A DNA stretch of 36,105 bases from a virus. This document shows positions 6,303-13,101 of the stretch, piece after piece. Where the stretch lies: positions 1-36,105 of the IMG/VR virus record IMGVR_UViG_3300020471_000848; one strand, written 5' to 3'. Numbering within the stretch: position 1 is the first letter of the stretch; every line of letters starts with the position of its first letter. The translations under genes were made by a program, and so were the position numbers. The notes under the pieces are model-generated. The model was not told the origin of the DNA and ran no database searches. It saw nothing but the letters and a program-made list of their open reading frames with translations.

Positions 6303-6607
6303 GCGAAATGATCGAGACAACCGATATTGAGGTTTTGGAAATCGCGTATCATCGCAATGGCGTTGGGGGTTACCCGTTCCACGTCGTTTCCTTCCGTAAC
6401 AAGGAGATGGATCGCGTATTTCTTGCAACCGTGTTTTTCGAGCATGATGACGAGGGAAACGAAACGCTTGGGTTCAATCCTCGCATTGCAATCATTGACC
6501 CGGAACTTGCGGCAAAAGGAATAATTGCGTTTGGGGAAAACTCATGGCGCGGGGATACCTACGCCTACGCACTTGCGGAAGCAATCAAGAAAGGAGAAAC
6601 GGCATGA
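6299..6607 (+). CDS. Hypothetical 102-aa protein
   Basis: ATG overlaps the upstream TGA within the cassette AAGGAGAAACGGCATGA. The protein is probably alpha/beta, with strands such as IEVLEIAYHRNG, PFHVVSFRN and RVFLATVFFEH, and a C-terminal helix (DTYAYALAEAIKK). It ends in GETA through the next cassette. No family recognised. Confidence 0.65.
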   Translation: MSEMIETTDIEVLEIAYHRNGVGGYPFHVVSFRNKEMDRVFLATVFFEHDDEGNETLGFNPRIAIIDPELAAKGIIAFGENSWRGDTYAYALAEAIKKGETA

Positions 6608-6930
6608 GTGAGTTAATATGGTTAACGGTCCCGCATCAGACTCACCCGGTTGCGGTTTGGTATGAGGACAAGGAGAAATTGGTCGAAGGATTGCATGAGC
6701 ATCATGTTGAGGAGGACTTGAAGTATTCCGAAGAGCTTGAAGACTTTGACAAGTTAATGGAGGCTGCGTCCATGAGTTACCATGCGACTGAGTTGATCAA
6801 CAAAGAGAAATACCTGGCAATGGTTGCGAATGAATTCGCGGATCTTGGGCATCACCAAAAGTTCAAAGCGATTAAGCAGATCGAAGAATGCGCGACAGTT
6901 TTGGGTTGGGCGGAAGGAGAAACGGCATGA
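6604..6930 (+). CDS. Hypothetical 108-aa acidic protein
   Basis: The start at 6604 lies in the repeated ribosome-site cassette; the longer open frame from 6544 is not needed. The N-terminus is MSELIWLTVPHQTHPVAVWY, followed by acidic helical segments with several His (GLHEHHVEEDLKYSEELEDF). It ends WAEGETA through the next cassette. Unknown function. Confidence 0.65.
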   Translation: MSELIWLTVPHQTHPVAVWYEDKEKLVEGLHEHHVEEDLKYSEELEDFDKLMEAASMSYHATELINKEKYLAMVANEFADLGHHQKFKAIKQIEECATVLGWAEGETA

Positions 6931-7133
6931 AAATAGACAAGCGATCAGAGGAAAGCGTGTATATCACGATCAACGGTTGGGTTTACTACATTGACGATTC
7001 AACTGGCGAGCAAATCATGGACAAGTGGCGCGAAGGATCTTCCTTTGACGAAGAAACGCGCCAAGCTCGCGAGGAAATGGAATCGGGCAATGAGAAATCC
7101 GAGTATCCGTTTGGGGAAGGAGAAACGGCATGA
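6927..7133 (+). CDS. Hypothetical 68-aa protein
   Basis: Starts within the third copy of the ribosome-site cassette. The N-terminal part looks like a beta hairpin (SVYITINGWVYYIDDST), followed by a charged helix (EETRQAREEMESGNEKS). It ends GEGETA. Small, acidic, without recognised family. Confidence 0.6.
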   Translation: MKIDKRSEESVYITINGWVYYIDDSTGEQIMDKWREGSSFDEETRQAREEMESGNEKSEYPFGEGETA

Positions 7134-7312
7134 GCGAGGAATCGAAGGTTTATGTCTATGAATGCTTTGGTGAGACAATCGCCTATGCCGAATCATTGGG
7201 CTTCGTTGATGACGTGAAAGACTCCGAATGGTGCGCGGACGCAGCTGATGGGCTTGAAGAAGAGGCTATTGAATTTATCGAATCCAAAGGCATCAAGGTA
7301 ATTATGGCCTAA
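7130..7312 (+). CDS. Hypothetical acidic 60-aa protein, last gene of the rightward operon
   Basis: Starts in the fourth cassette. Sequence MSEESKVYVYECFGETIAYA and then an acidic helix (AADGLEEEAIEFIESKGIKV); pI is clearly low. Its stop codon (TAA) is followed at once by an orphan ribosome-site cassette without an ATG. Unknown function. Confidence 0.6.
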   Translation: MSEESKVYVYECFGETIAYAESLGFVDDVKDSEWCADAADGLEEEAIEFIESKGIKVIMA

Positions 7313-7490
7313 GGAGAAACGGCACCCTCCTGAATGAGGCCGGATCTCCCGCTTGACTTCGCTTAATCCCTTAACGCCCCTAAAAAGCCTTTTGCTACTC
7401 TCACGCGGGTATTGACCCTCTTTTTTACCGAAACGCACGATTAGACCCCTTCTCGCGTCTCTAAAGTGCCTTTTGGTAGTTTCCCGAAGT
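7313..7490. other. Convergent intergenic region
   Basis: 178 bp between the ends of the rightward early operon and the leftward replication operon. After the orphan ribosome cassette it holds two diverged copies (about 70% by eye) of a 40-bp segment, 7360-7398 and 7438-7479, sharing CTAAA and GCCTTTTG cores. No convincing hairpin-plus-T-run terminator was seen for either strand. Confidence 0.4.
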
Positions 7491-8774
7491 CTACCATGAC
7501 GGTTCCGAAGGAGAAACGGGCGTTTCGTCATTCAATCGGCTCGGAACGTGGGTCGAGAATCGACCAATGCTTTTGTCGAAGTCCGCAAGGACGTATCCCG
7601 TTTGTCCGTTTCGGTTTTTCGCGAGGTGGATTCGGATGACGTCCTTGAAAGGAGAAACTTCCTTTTCCTTGGACAAGAGCATGACCACGTCCGCGTCCTG
7701 TTCGATTGAACCGGACTCACGCAGATCCGACAATGCGGGTTTGCGGTTTTGCGCTTCCAGGTTGCGGTTGAGTTGCGATAACGCGACCACGGGCAAGTCA
7801 AGTTCGAGTGCTTGTGCTTTCATGCTACGAGAAATCGCGCTGACTTCCTCATGACGGGAGGAGAAACCTGGAGAGGTGAGAAGCTGGAGGTAATCGATCA
7901 CCGCCAAGCCAAGTTCTCCTTCGAGTCTTTGCTGATGGAGAAATGCGCAAAATGCTTCGAGGGTTGCTTGGTTATCGTCCTTGAAGGTAATCGGCCATCC
8001 TCGTAACGCTTTGACGGTTTGTTCGATCTTCTGCCTGTCGGAATGAGAAAGCTCGCCTTGTGCGGTTGGGCGCGGAACTCCGCTCACGGAAGTGAGCAAC
8101 CTGGCAGCGCATTCCGGTGCTGTCATTTCGAGACTGGCGTAGGAGGAACGGATTCCCTTTTGCGCGGCTTGAGTCGCGAGGTGGATCGCCAATGCTGATT
8201 TCCCGATACCCGGTCTTGCGGCAATCACGTACAAGCTACCTTTTTTCAATCCTCCTTGAAGATGTGCGTCCAGTTTCGAGAAACCTGTGGGGATTGCGGA
8301 GACTCCGCCTGCGTTGATGTTGAGAAAGTCCGCTTGTGCTTGGGTGGCCGCGTCCTTGAGAGAAACCTGGCCTTTGCGTTTGGATAGCGCCTTGGCTACG
8401 GAATGCGTAAAGGCGGATGCGACCTCTTCTGCGGTTCCTCCTTCTTTGATTGTGTCTTGCGCCTTGAGTATCGCCAATTCGATTGCCCGATGATTGCGGT
8501 GTTCGATTAGGTAATCGACGTAACGCTCGATTTGTCCGCCTCCGTATTGTTCGCTTACGAAAGTCACGCTGTCCGCCAGGGACGGTTCCGCGATGAGGAC
8601 GTCCACCTCGTTGCAGTTTGGCGCGAGGTTCGCGATTGCTTTGAATATGCGTTGCCTTTCGGGGGATGAGAAATCTTCGGGTGTCAAATGTTCCAATGCG
8701 GTGGCCGAGGATCGGCCCGTGTCGTCGCGCATGGATGCGGCGAGTACCGCGATTTCCGCCAGTTCGTAATCCAT
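7491..8774 (-). CDS. dnaB: Replicative DNA helicase, DnaB family
   Basis: 427 aa, close to the family size. The N-terminal DnaB helical domain spans about 1-120. The RecA-like motor has Walker A ARPGIGKSA (186-194), the SLEM glutamate (E216), Walker B LAVIDYLQLL (290-299), the SQLNR motif (333-337), LRESGSIEQDADVV (351-364) and an arginine-finger region AKNRNGQTG (385-393). It should unwind the phage replication fork as a hexamer and recruit host primase. It follows the putative loader gene directly and is the last gene of the leftward replication operon. Confidence 0.96.
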   Translation of the reverse strand: MDYELAEIAVLAASMRDDTGRSSATALEHLTPEDFSSPERQRIFKAIANLAPNCNEVDVLIAEPSLADSVTFVSEQYGGGQIERYVDYLIEHRNHRAIELAILKAQDTIKEGGTAEEVASAFTHSVAKALSKRKGQVSLKDAATQAQADFLNINAGGVSAIPTGFSKLDAHLQGGLKKGSLYVIAARPGIGKSALAIHLATQAAQKGIRSSYASLEMTAPECAARLLTSVSGVPRPTAQGELSHSDRQKIEQTVKALRGWPITFKDDNQATLEAFCAFLHQQRLEGELGLAVIDYLQLLTSPGFSSRHEEVSAISRSMKAQALELDLPVVALSQLNRNLEAQNRKPALSDLRESGSIEQDADVVMLLSKEKEVSPFKDVIRIHLAKNRNGQTGYVLADFDKSIGRFSTHVPSRLNDETPVSPSEPSW

Positions 8775-8775
8775 G

Positions 8776-9237
8776 CTACAGTTCTCTGACTTGCGAGGTC
8801 TGCAAAATCTGAGGAAAGTTTTGCGGAAGGTAACCGTTCACCGCATTGGAAAATGCCTGGTTCCAATCGACGTATCGATAATCGTGAGCTTGCACTTGAG
8901 CTTTGAAAAATCTAACCGCTTGCTCATGGTTGACTCCGGCCTTCTCGCAAATTGCTTTTGGCGGATCGAAGTCATCGGGCATCGGGGTCTTGTTTTTCTT
9001 CCGAGGTGCGGGTTTTTTCTTTGCCGTGTTTTTTGGAGGATCGTTGGAAGTGGGGCTATGTGTAATTGTATTGATTTCGTAGAAATCACGCACGCACGCG
9101 AGGCGTTTACGTAGATCCTCCAGTACTATTACGGTAATCACGGAGGAACATTGGAGTCCTGTTAGTTCGCAATACTCGTCCAAAATTGCGGTTGCAGCTT
9201 CCCCAAGCATGATCCTTTTTTCTTTGTTTTTAGACAT
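8776..9237 (-). CDS. Probable replication protein or helicase loader
   Basis: 153 aa, ending one base before the DnaB start. The N-terminal half is helical (ILDEYCELTGLQCSSVITVI), followed by a Lys/Pro-rich basic linker (about 72-86). The C-terminal part (PPKAICEKAGVNHEQAVRFF, then YVDWNQAFSNAVNGYL) resembles the C-terminal DNA-binding segment of DnaT and phage replication proteins, where W-x-x-A/K-F closes the domain. Position next to dnaB supports a loader or initiator role. Family membership is inferred, not certain. Confidence 0.55.
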   Translation of the reverse strand: MSKNKEKRIMLGEAATAILDEYCELTGLQCSSVITVIVLEDLRKRLACVRDFYEINTITHSPTSNDPPKNTAKKKPAPRKKNKTPMPDDFDPPKAICEKAGVNHEQAVRFFKAQVQAHDYRYVDWNQAFSNAVNGYLPQNFPQILQTSQVREL

Positions 9238-9240
9238 GGT

Positions 9241-9348
9241 TCAGATCCCCAAAAGGGTAAGTACGAAACCCATTATCATCCATAAGAATACAAATACGGA
9301 CAGTAAAAACAGGCAGTGAAGTATAGCTTTTTGTAGTATGTTTTTCAT
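9241..9348 (-). CDS. Small single-pass membrane peptide, 35 aa
   Basis: ATG 9348 overlaps the TGA of the sigma-like gene (ATGA), so this start is preferred over the open frame to 9441. A short basic N-terminus (MKNILQKA) is followed by one hydrophobic span covering roughly residues 9-34 (LFLLSVFVFLWMIMGFVL). It may be an inner-membrane anchor or a small toxin or exclusion peptide; no function can be assigned. Confidence 0.5.
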   Translation of the reverse strand: MKNILQKAILHCLFLLSVFVFLWMIMGFVLTLLGI

Positions 9349-9689
9349 CGTTTTTTTAATTCTTTCTGAAGGTAATCGGTTCTCCTTCTGAGTTTGCGCA
9401 GAGCGGATTCTTGGATCTGTCGAATGCGTTCCTTCGAGCATCCTACGACCTCCGCAATATCGTCAAGCGTGTACGCCCATCCCGGCTTGGCAAAGGCCGC
9501 CATCGCACGCAGGTTCTCGTCCATTGAGCGACTCTTCTTGATCCGTACCAATCCCTTTTGCGGATCTCTATGCCCTACCACCCAATCTCGGGCGGTAGGC
9601 TGCTTCACCCCGTACTTCAAAGAAATGCGGAGTGAAGCCTGGGCTACCGTTTCACCCGGAAGTAACTTGAATTCGTCGAAGTCAGGCAT
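9345..9689 (-). CDS. Stand-alone sigma70 region-4-like DNA-binding protein
   Basis: 114 aa. Residues 72-102 (YTLDDIAEVVGCSKERIRQI, then ESALRKLRR) match the region 4.2 helix-turn-helix of sigma70 factors, including the RIRQI recognition helix and ALRKL ending. No region 2 or 3 is present. The first 70 residues contain another possible HTH-like segment (LRISLKYGVKQPTARDWVVG). It could contact -35 elements as a mini-sigma, or redirect host RNA polymerase to phage promoters. It overlaps the upstream gene by 8 bp. Confidence 0.75.
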   Translation of the reverse strand: MPDFDEFKLLPGETVAQASLRISLKYGVKQPTARDWVVGHRDPQKGLVRIKKSRSMDENLRAMAAFAKPGWAYTLDDIAEVVGCSKERIRQIQESALRKLRRRTDYLQKELKKR

Positions 9690-10218
9690 CGTTAGTATTC
9701 CTGACCAACCGTTTGACTTCGGCTTCGGCCTTTCGCTTCTTGCTGATTTTCCAATGCAACTCTTCTAACCTCTCGAACCATTTGGCAGGATCGGATTTAT
9801 AGTTCCTTGAGTAAGTAAAGTAAGGAAATCCACCGTGGTAATTGGTATGGTAGACTGTCCCCCACTCGTATCTTTTCCTCTTTACTCTGTGATAACCGGG
9901 TTCCCTAATAAAAAACCCACCTGGCATTCTGTTTTCCCACGGACTTGCTGAATTTTGATCGCACCACCCCTGTATACATGGTCCCGGTGGAGAATCACGG
10001 GTTTTGTTTTCCTTGTAATCCGCCTCAATGTCTTCAAGCGATATGTAAACTAGCGGCTCCCAAAGACCAGTACCCGGTTTCGCAAAATAAAGTACTTCTT
10101 TTTCGTAGTCTTTGAGTAAGTCGTATTCAACCTTGCAAAGAAACTTGTAGTACTTGCGCCTGTCTTTCAAACCCCGCAGTTTCGCTTTTCTGCGTTGTTT
10201 ATTAGCCTCTGATCTCAT
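9682..10218 (-). CDS. Hypothetical 178-aa basic protein
   Basis: ATG 10218 overlaps the RuvC-like gene by 17 bp. The N-terminus is strongly basic (MRSEANKQRRKAKLRGLKDR), the middle is Gly/Pro/Tyr/Trp-rich (REPGYHRVKRKRYEWGTVYH) with scattered Cys and His, and the C-terminus is a charged helix (SKKRKAEAEVKRLVR). Probably binds nucleic acid by composition. No catalytic motif identified. Confidence 0.65.
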   Translation of the reverse strand: MRSEANKQRRKAKLRGLKDRRKYYKFLCKVEYDLLKDYEKEVLYFAKPGTGLWEPLVYISLEDIEADYKENKTRDSPPGPCIQGWCDQNSASPWENRMPGGFFIREPGYHRVKRKRYEWGTVYHTNYHGGFPYFTYSRNYKSDPAKWFERLEELHWKISKKRKAEAEVKRLVRNTNDA

Positions 10219-10672
10219 TAGTTATTGTATGATAATGTCCGATTAGGACTGCATCTGCCGTGGCGAGTGTGATCTGTTTGCCAAGTTGCGGATACAAACG
10301 GGCGGCATGGTCCTTGAGGATGCGCTTTTTCTTTTGCCCACCCTGCCCTGCCACGTTGGCCAAGCCCTTCTGCCAAGTCTGCGGACGAACCATGTGACAC
10401 GGGATCTGCAATCCACGGGCAAGCCCTTCGTAATGACCACATGATTTGCCAAGCTTGAAACCCGTTGAGGACGGGATGTTCTTACCCGCGAAGGGTGGAA
10501 CGTCTTCCAAGACTAGTTCAAGCGTCAGGTCGGGGTCATCCTTGATCTCAAAGAGGTCATCCACGAAATCGGACAAGCTCGTAAACTTCCAAGCGTGTAT
10601 TGCTCTAGTTCCTATGAACTGACAGAACCCACCTGACGCACCCGGATCAATCGCTATGATCGTCTTCACCAC
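10202..10672 (-). CDS. RuvC-like Holliday-junction or branched-DNA endonuclease
   Basis: 156 aa. RNase-H-fold signature: IIAIDPGASGGF with D9 at the first strand, E56 in ELVLEDVPP, and D140 in TLATADAVLIG near the C-terminus; these fit the acidic metal-binding residues of RuvC-type nucleases. It would resolve recombination intermediates or trim branched DNA before packaging. Start is GTG 10672 (or the next GTG, 10669), inside the preceding gene. The partner genes (SSB, RecE-like nuclease, helicase) fit recombination-dependent replication. Confidence 0.85.
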   Translation of the reverse strand: MVKTIIAIDPGASGGFCQFIGTRAIHAWKFTSLSDFVDDLFEIKDDPDLTLELVLEDVPPFAGKNIPSSTGFKLGKSCGHYEGLARGLQIPCHMVRPQTWQKGLANVAGQGGQKKKRILKDHAARLYPQLGKQITLATADAVLIGHYHTITNEIRG

Positions 10673-10871
10673 CGCAATCCTGAGTGAACGTGATCGTCAA
10701 ATCGGGATCGCTCTGATGGTTCAAGTCTTCACCCTCCACCAATGCCAAGAGTTGCTCGATCAATCCGCCTTGGACGAGAATGGCGGCGTGCCAGTTCTCA
10801 TTATCCACATGATCTTTTGCAAATCCGATTCCCGCCTTAATTCGTCTGATTTGTTCTAGTCTATTAGCCAT
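10647..10871 (-). CDS. Hypothetical 74-aa protein
   Basis: ATG 10871 (MANRLEQIRRIKAGIGFAKD) with AGGAG 9 bp upstream; the open frame extends to 11093, but that part covers the upstream gene. The N-terminal helix with WHAAILVQGGLIEQLLALVE suggests a small helical bundle, and the tail is acidic (CGGEDDHSD). Overlaps the next gene by 26 bp. No family recognised; position suggests a replication accessory. Confidence 0.6.
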   Translation of the reverse strand: MANRLEQIRRIKAGIGFAKDHVDNENWHAAILVQGGLIEQLLALVEGEDLNHQSDPDLTITFTQDCGGEDDHSD

Positions 10872-11089
10872 TTTTCTGTCTCCTGATGGTTGTTTTTCAT
10901 GAACTTTTTCAACTCTTGCTCGCTCCAAGCTTGGTCGATTCCGCCTTGGCCACGTCCGCCTTTGATCTTGAAACAAGTCAATGCAACGTCTTCGGATTGG
11001 TGCAACTGGAGCAGGGAGTTGGTTGAGCGATACCCGGTAAACTTCAAAGCTTCCTTGGTAGTCATGAGCTTTACTACTTTCCCACTCAT
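10856..11089 (-). CDS. Small HTH-like protein, 77 aa; excisionase/MerR-type candidate
   Basis: ATG 11089 overlaps the TGA of the RecE-like gene (ATGA) and has GAGGAAAG ahead. Residues about 8-60 (TTKEALKFTGYRSTNSLLQL, later IDQAWSEQELKKFM) have the layout of winged HTH proteins of the MerR/Xis type, where 'TxxEAlxfTG' begins the helix-turn-helix. It may regulate transcription or, given the integrase in the same operon, act in excision. This is inference. Confidence 0.55.
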   Translation of the reverse strand: MSGKVVKLMTTKEALKFTGYRSTNSLLQLHQSEDVALTCFKIKGGRGQGGIDQAWSEQELKKFMKNNHQETEKWLID

Positions 11090-12072
11090 GCAACTTTCCT
11101 CGGCTGGTTGATTGCCTTGGTGAATTCCGAAACCTTGATGGTTCGCTTGCGTCCCCAATACTCCGATTTCAACCCATGCTGTTCGATAATCCGGTAGACA
11201 CGCTGTCGGTCAATCTTGAAGAGGACCGCAATCTCGGAGATGGATTTCCTGCCACGCGTGTTCGCAATCTCAAATCGTTCGGGTGTGCCGATGGTCTGAA
11301 CGTGGTCCCCGTATCCGGGCCACACGCCTGTCTTCATGCACCTTGCCCACGTTCTGCAAGCTTCCGCCATGCGCGACTTTTGTTTCTCCACTTGAACCGC
11401 GTCGATGGTGTACGCACTTGTGAGGAACGGAGGTGTTTTCTCGACTACGAGAAAGATGAATTTCTTGGGGTTGTAGCCCATCGAACGCAATCCTTCCATG
11501 TACCAGCAACTTTGAAAGTCATACCCATACCTTTTCACCGATGAATTGAAACCTCGCGGATCTCCTTCTTGCGTTGTTTTCAAGTCAATCACCTCACCCG
11601 TGCCTTGATTATACAGATCAGGACGTACCTTGCAGTCCGCTCCTTGATAGCCGAAGTACCCGCTTCCCTCGACAATGGTATCGGGCAAGTCCAAGTAGGT
11701 TTGCAACAACGGATGTTCCCTCGCTGAGTCCGCCATGCCCATGCAAAGGTCATAATCGCTTTGAGCCAACCACCTCTTGTTGGGTGCATGATCCTGCATT
11801 TCTTGGAAGGCCGCTTTGTACGCATTCGTACGTGGCCCGTTCCCGTCAATCGTGTCAGGCTTGACCGCATACTCGTCTTCGAGCTTGAACGGTTCAAGCG
11901 TTGCCGTGTGAGTACATCCGCCAATCACGAAATGTTTCGCATCGCTAGGAGTCGGGTGTTCCATATCCCACCACACCCGCGCCGGGCATGACGTGGACAA
12001 AGCCCACGCCACGCTCCGACTGAGTTCACCCTGCGAATGATACGCAGAGTTGCTTATGTCAGTTCGTAACAT
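11086..12072 (-). CDS. RecE-like PD-(D/E)XK exonuclease with fused C-terminal HTH
   Basis: 328 aa. Nuclease features of the RecE/DUF3799 type: H56 in GGCTHTATLEP, E135 in DTIVEGSGYF, D152 in CKVRPDLYN, VIDLKTT with D163 and K165, and Q187 in DFQSCWYMEG. It would degrade one DNA strand to feed recombination, likely with the SSB encoded just upstream (stop and start overlap, TGATG). Residues 274-300 (GRKSISEIAVLFKIDRQRVY) form an added helix-turn-helix not usual in RecE. No separate annealing protein was recognised. Confidence 0.85.
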   Translation of the reverse strand: MLRTDISNSAYHSQGELSRSVAWALSTSCPARVWWDMEHPTPSDAKHFVIGGCTHTATLEPFKLEDEYAVKPDTIDGNGPRTNAYKAAFQEMQDHAPNKRWLAQSDYDLCMGMADSAREHPLLQTYLDLPDTIVEGSGYFGYQGADCKVRPDLYNQGTGEVIDLKTTQEGDPRGFNSSVKRYGYDFQSCWYMEGLRSMGYNPKKFIFLVVEKTPPFLTSAYTIDAVQVEKQKSRMAEACRTWARCMKTGVWPGYGDHVQTIGTPERFEIANTRGRKSISEIAVLFKIDRQRVYRIIEQHGLKSEYWGRKRTIKVSEFTKAINQPRKVA

Positions 12073-12644
12073 CAGAAGGGTGCGGGTTCGTCACCACCAC
12101 TTGGTTCCGCGCTTGGCGCTTCTTCTGCGAACGGATCGTCTCCGGTGAACAACGCGTTGAGGTTCACCTTCATGGCCTTGACCGCAGCGTTGATCTCGTC
12201 ACTCCGTTTTTTGTGCGGCTTCGGGGTCATGACGTAAGAAGTCTCAAGTCCTTCGCCGGAACGAATGATCGAAATGTCGTACTTGCGCAAGTCACCCCAA
12301 TCCGCGTCCGCATCGAGCTTGATCAACTTATCCTTCAACCCCGCTTGGGTCAGTTCAAGAATTTGAATGCGTGACTCCGCATAGTTCCACACCAACATGG
12401 CAAAGAACTCCTTGGGTTTCTCGTCAAAGGTTTCCGAAACGGACTCTCCGGTTGTATAGCGCACGGGACGTCGTTGTCCTTCTTCGTTTGTTGTCCAACC
12501 AACCATCCCGACGATGAAACCCGGTGGAGTATCATCGATGTCTCCGACGACTCTGAACTTGTTCTCACCTTGAAGAAGTTTGGCGTAATTACCTCCGCTT
12601 CCCCCGCCACTTGGTGGCCGCTTTATATTACTTAATCTTCCCAT
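12072..12644 (-). CDS. Single-stranded DNA-binding protein
   Basis: 190 aa. The central beta-rich part (KFRVVGDIDDTPPGFIVGMV; FFAMLVWNYAESRIQILEL) fits an OB-fold phage SSB of the T7 gp2.5 or T4 gp32 kind. The C-terminal tail is acidic and ends in Phe (FAEEAPSAEPSGGDEPAPF), the hallmark that recruits replication partners. It starts the replication operon and is coupled to the RecE-like nuclease. The N-terminal Gly/Ser-rich stretch is a flexible lead. Confidence 0.75.
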   Translation of the reverse strand: MGRLSNIKRPPSGGGSGGNYAKLLQGENKFRVVGDIDDTPPGFIVGMVGWTTNEEGQRRPVRYTTGESVSETFDEKPKEFFAMLVWNYAESRIQILELTQAGLKDKLIKLDADADWGDLRKYDISIIRSGEGLETSYVMTPKPHKKRSDEINAAVKAMKVNLNALFTGDDPFAEEAPSAEPSGGDEPAPF

Positions 12645-12702
12645 TGTATGTATTTGTATTTTATTGTTGCATTGTACGTTTTAACGTGAAATTGGTGGGT
12701 TT
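12645..12702. promoter_or_regulatory. Divergent control region with perfect dyad ACGTT-TT-AACGT
   Basis: 58 bp between the SSB gene (leftward) and the ribbon-helix-helix gene (rightward). It is AT-rich and contains a perfect 12-bp inverted repeat at 12676-12687, followed leftward by possible -10 hexamers (TACAAT, TAAAAT on the minus strand). The likely reading is an operator for the adjacent ribbon-helix-helix protein controlling itself and the replication operon. Confidence 0.45.
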
Positions 12703-12906
12703 ATGCCAAGAGAAACATCAAAGACAAAACCAATCTCGCTCAGGCTTTCCCCTGAAGTTCGCGAACGTGTAAAAAAACTCGGTGATGATACCGGACTCAT
12801 CCAAGCCCAACTATACGATTTGATTCTTCGGGCTGGATGCAAGGCGATCCAAGAGGAGAACGACGAGATTTCGTTGCCTCTAAAGTTTCGCGTTGTAAAG
12901 AGTTAA
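12703..12906 (+). CDS. Ribbon-helix-helix repressor, 67 aa
   Basis: The only plus-strand gene in the replication-integration block. Residues 10-50: strand KPISLRLSPEVRERVKKLG, a turn, then helix TGLIQAQLYDLILRAGCKAI, a typical Arc/CopG fold that inserts a two-stranded sheet into DNA as a dimer. It is divergent from SSB across a 58-bp region with a dyad, so it is a good candidate for an autoregulatory repressor. Its last 110 bp overlap the convergent gene on the other strand. Confidence 0.75.
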   Translation: MPRETSKTKPISLRLSPEVRERVKKLGDDTGLIQAQLYDLILRAGCKAIQEENDEISLPLKFRVVKS

Positions 12907-13021
12907 GCTCTTCAATCAGATCGCCAATCGCGATTTCAGTCGGTGCTTCCGAAAGCAGGAGAACCGAATCTCCTCCGTTGTGTTCAATTTTCAGCCCATT
13001 CATGTCTATTGTTGTCTTCAT
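12797..13021 (-). CDS. Hypothetical 74-aa acidic protein downstream of the integrase
   Basis: ATG 13021 (MKTTIDMNGLKIEHNGGDSV); the open frame reaches 13270, but that part overlaps the integrase. It contains VLLLSEAPTEIAIGDLIEEL, a plausible folded acidic segment, and a basic C-terminus. No clear ribosome site. The 3' half lies antisense to the ribbon-helix-helix gene, so the two could interfere at the RNA level. Could be a small regulator or directionality factor; unproven. Confidence 0.45.
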   Translation of the reverse strand: MKTTIDMNGLKIEHNGGDSVLLLSEAPTEIAIGDLIEELNSLQRETLEATKSRRSPLGSPCIQPEESNRIVGLG

Positions 13022-13101
13022 ATATGTATTATTGTGGAGTTGTTTGTAGTTGGTTCGGGTGTACCTTTTATGATTGGGCAAGAGTTGGGGTAGGTTTGAG
13101 G

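Larger units (their letters stand above)
6286..7324 (+). repeat. Repeated translation-start cassettes (four complete plus one orphan)
   Basis: The 17-mer AAGGAGAAACGGCATGA is identical at 6286-6302, 6591-6607, 6914-6930 and 7117-7133. Each copy gives a ribosome site, an ATG and the overlapping TGA of the previous gene. Because it is read in frame, four unrelated proteins all end in GETA. A fifth copy at 7311-7324 stops after GGCA and lacks the ATG. Confidence 0.9.

Noticed and set aside
7491-7520. A sixth start cassette on the plus strand inside the dnaB end
   Set aside because: AAGGAGAAACGG is present, but it lies in the helicase C-terminal codons and no ORF with a sensible start follows; probably chance.
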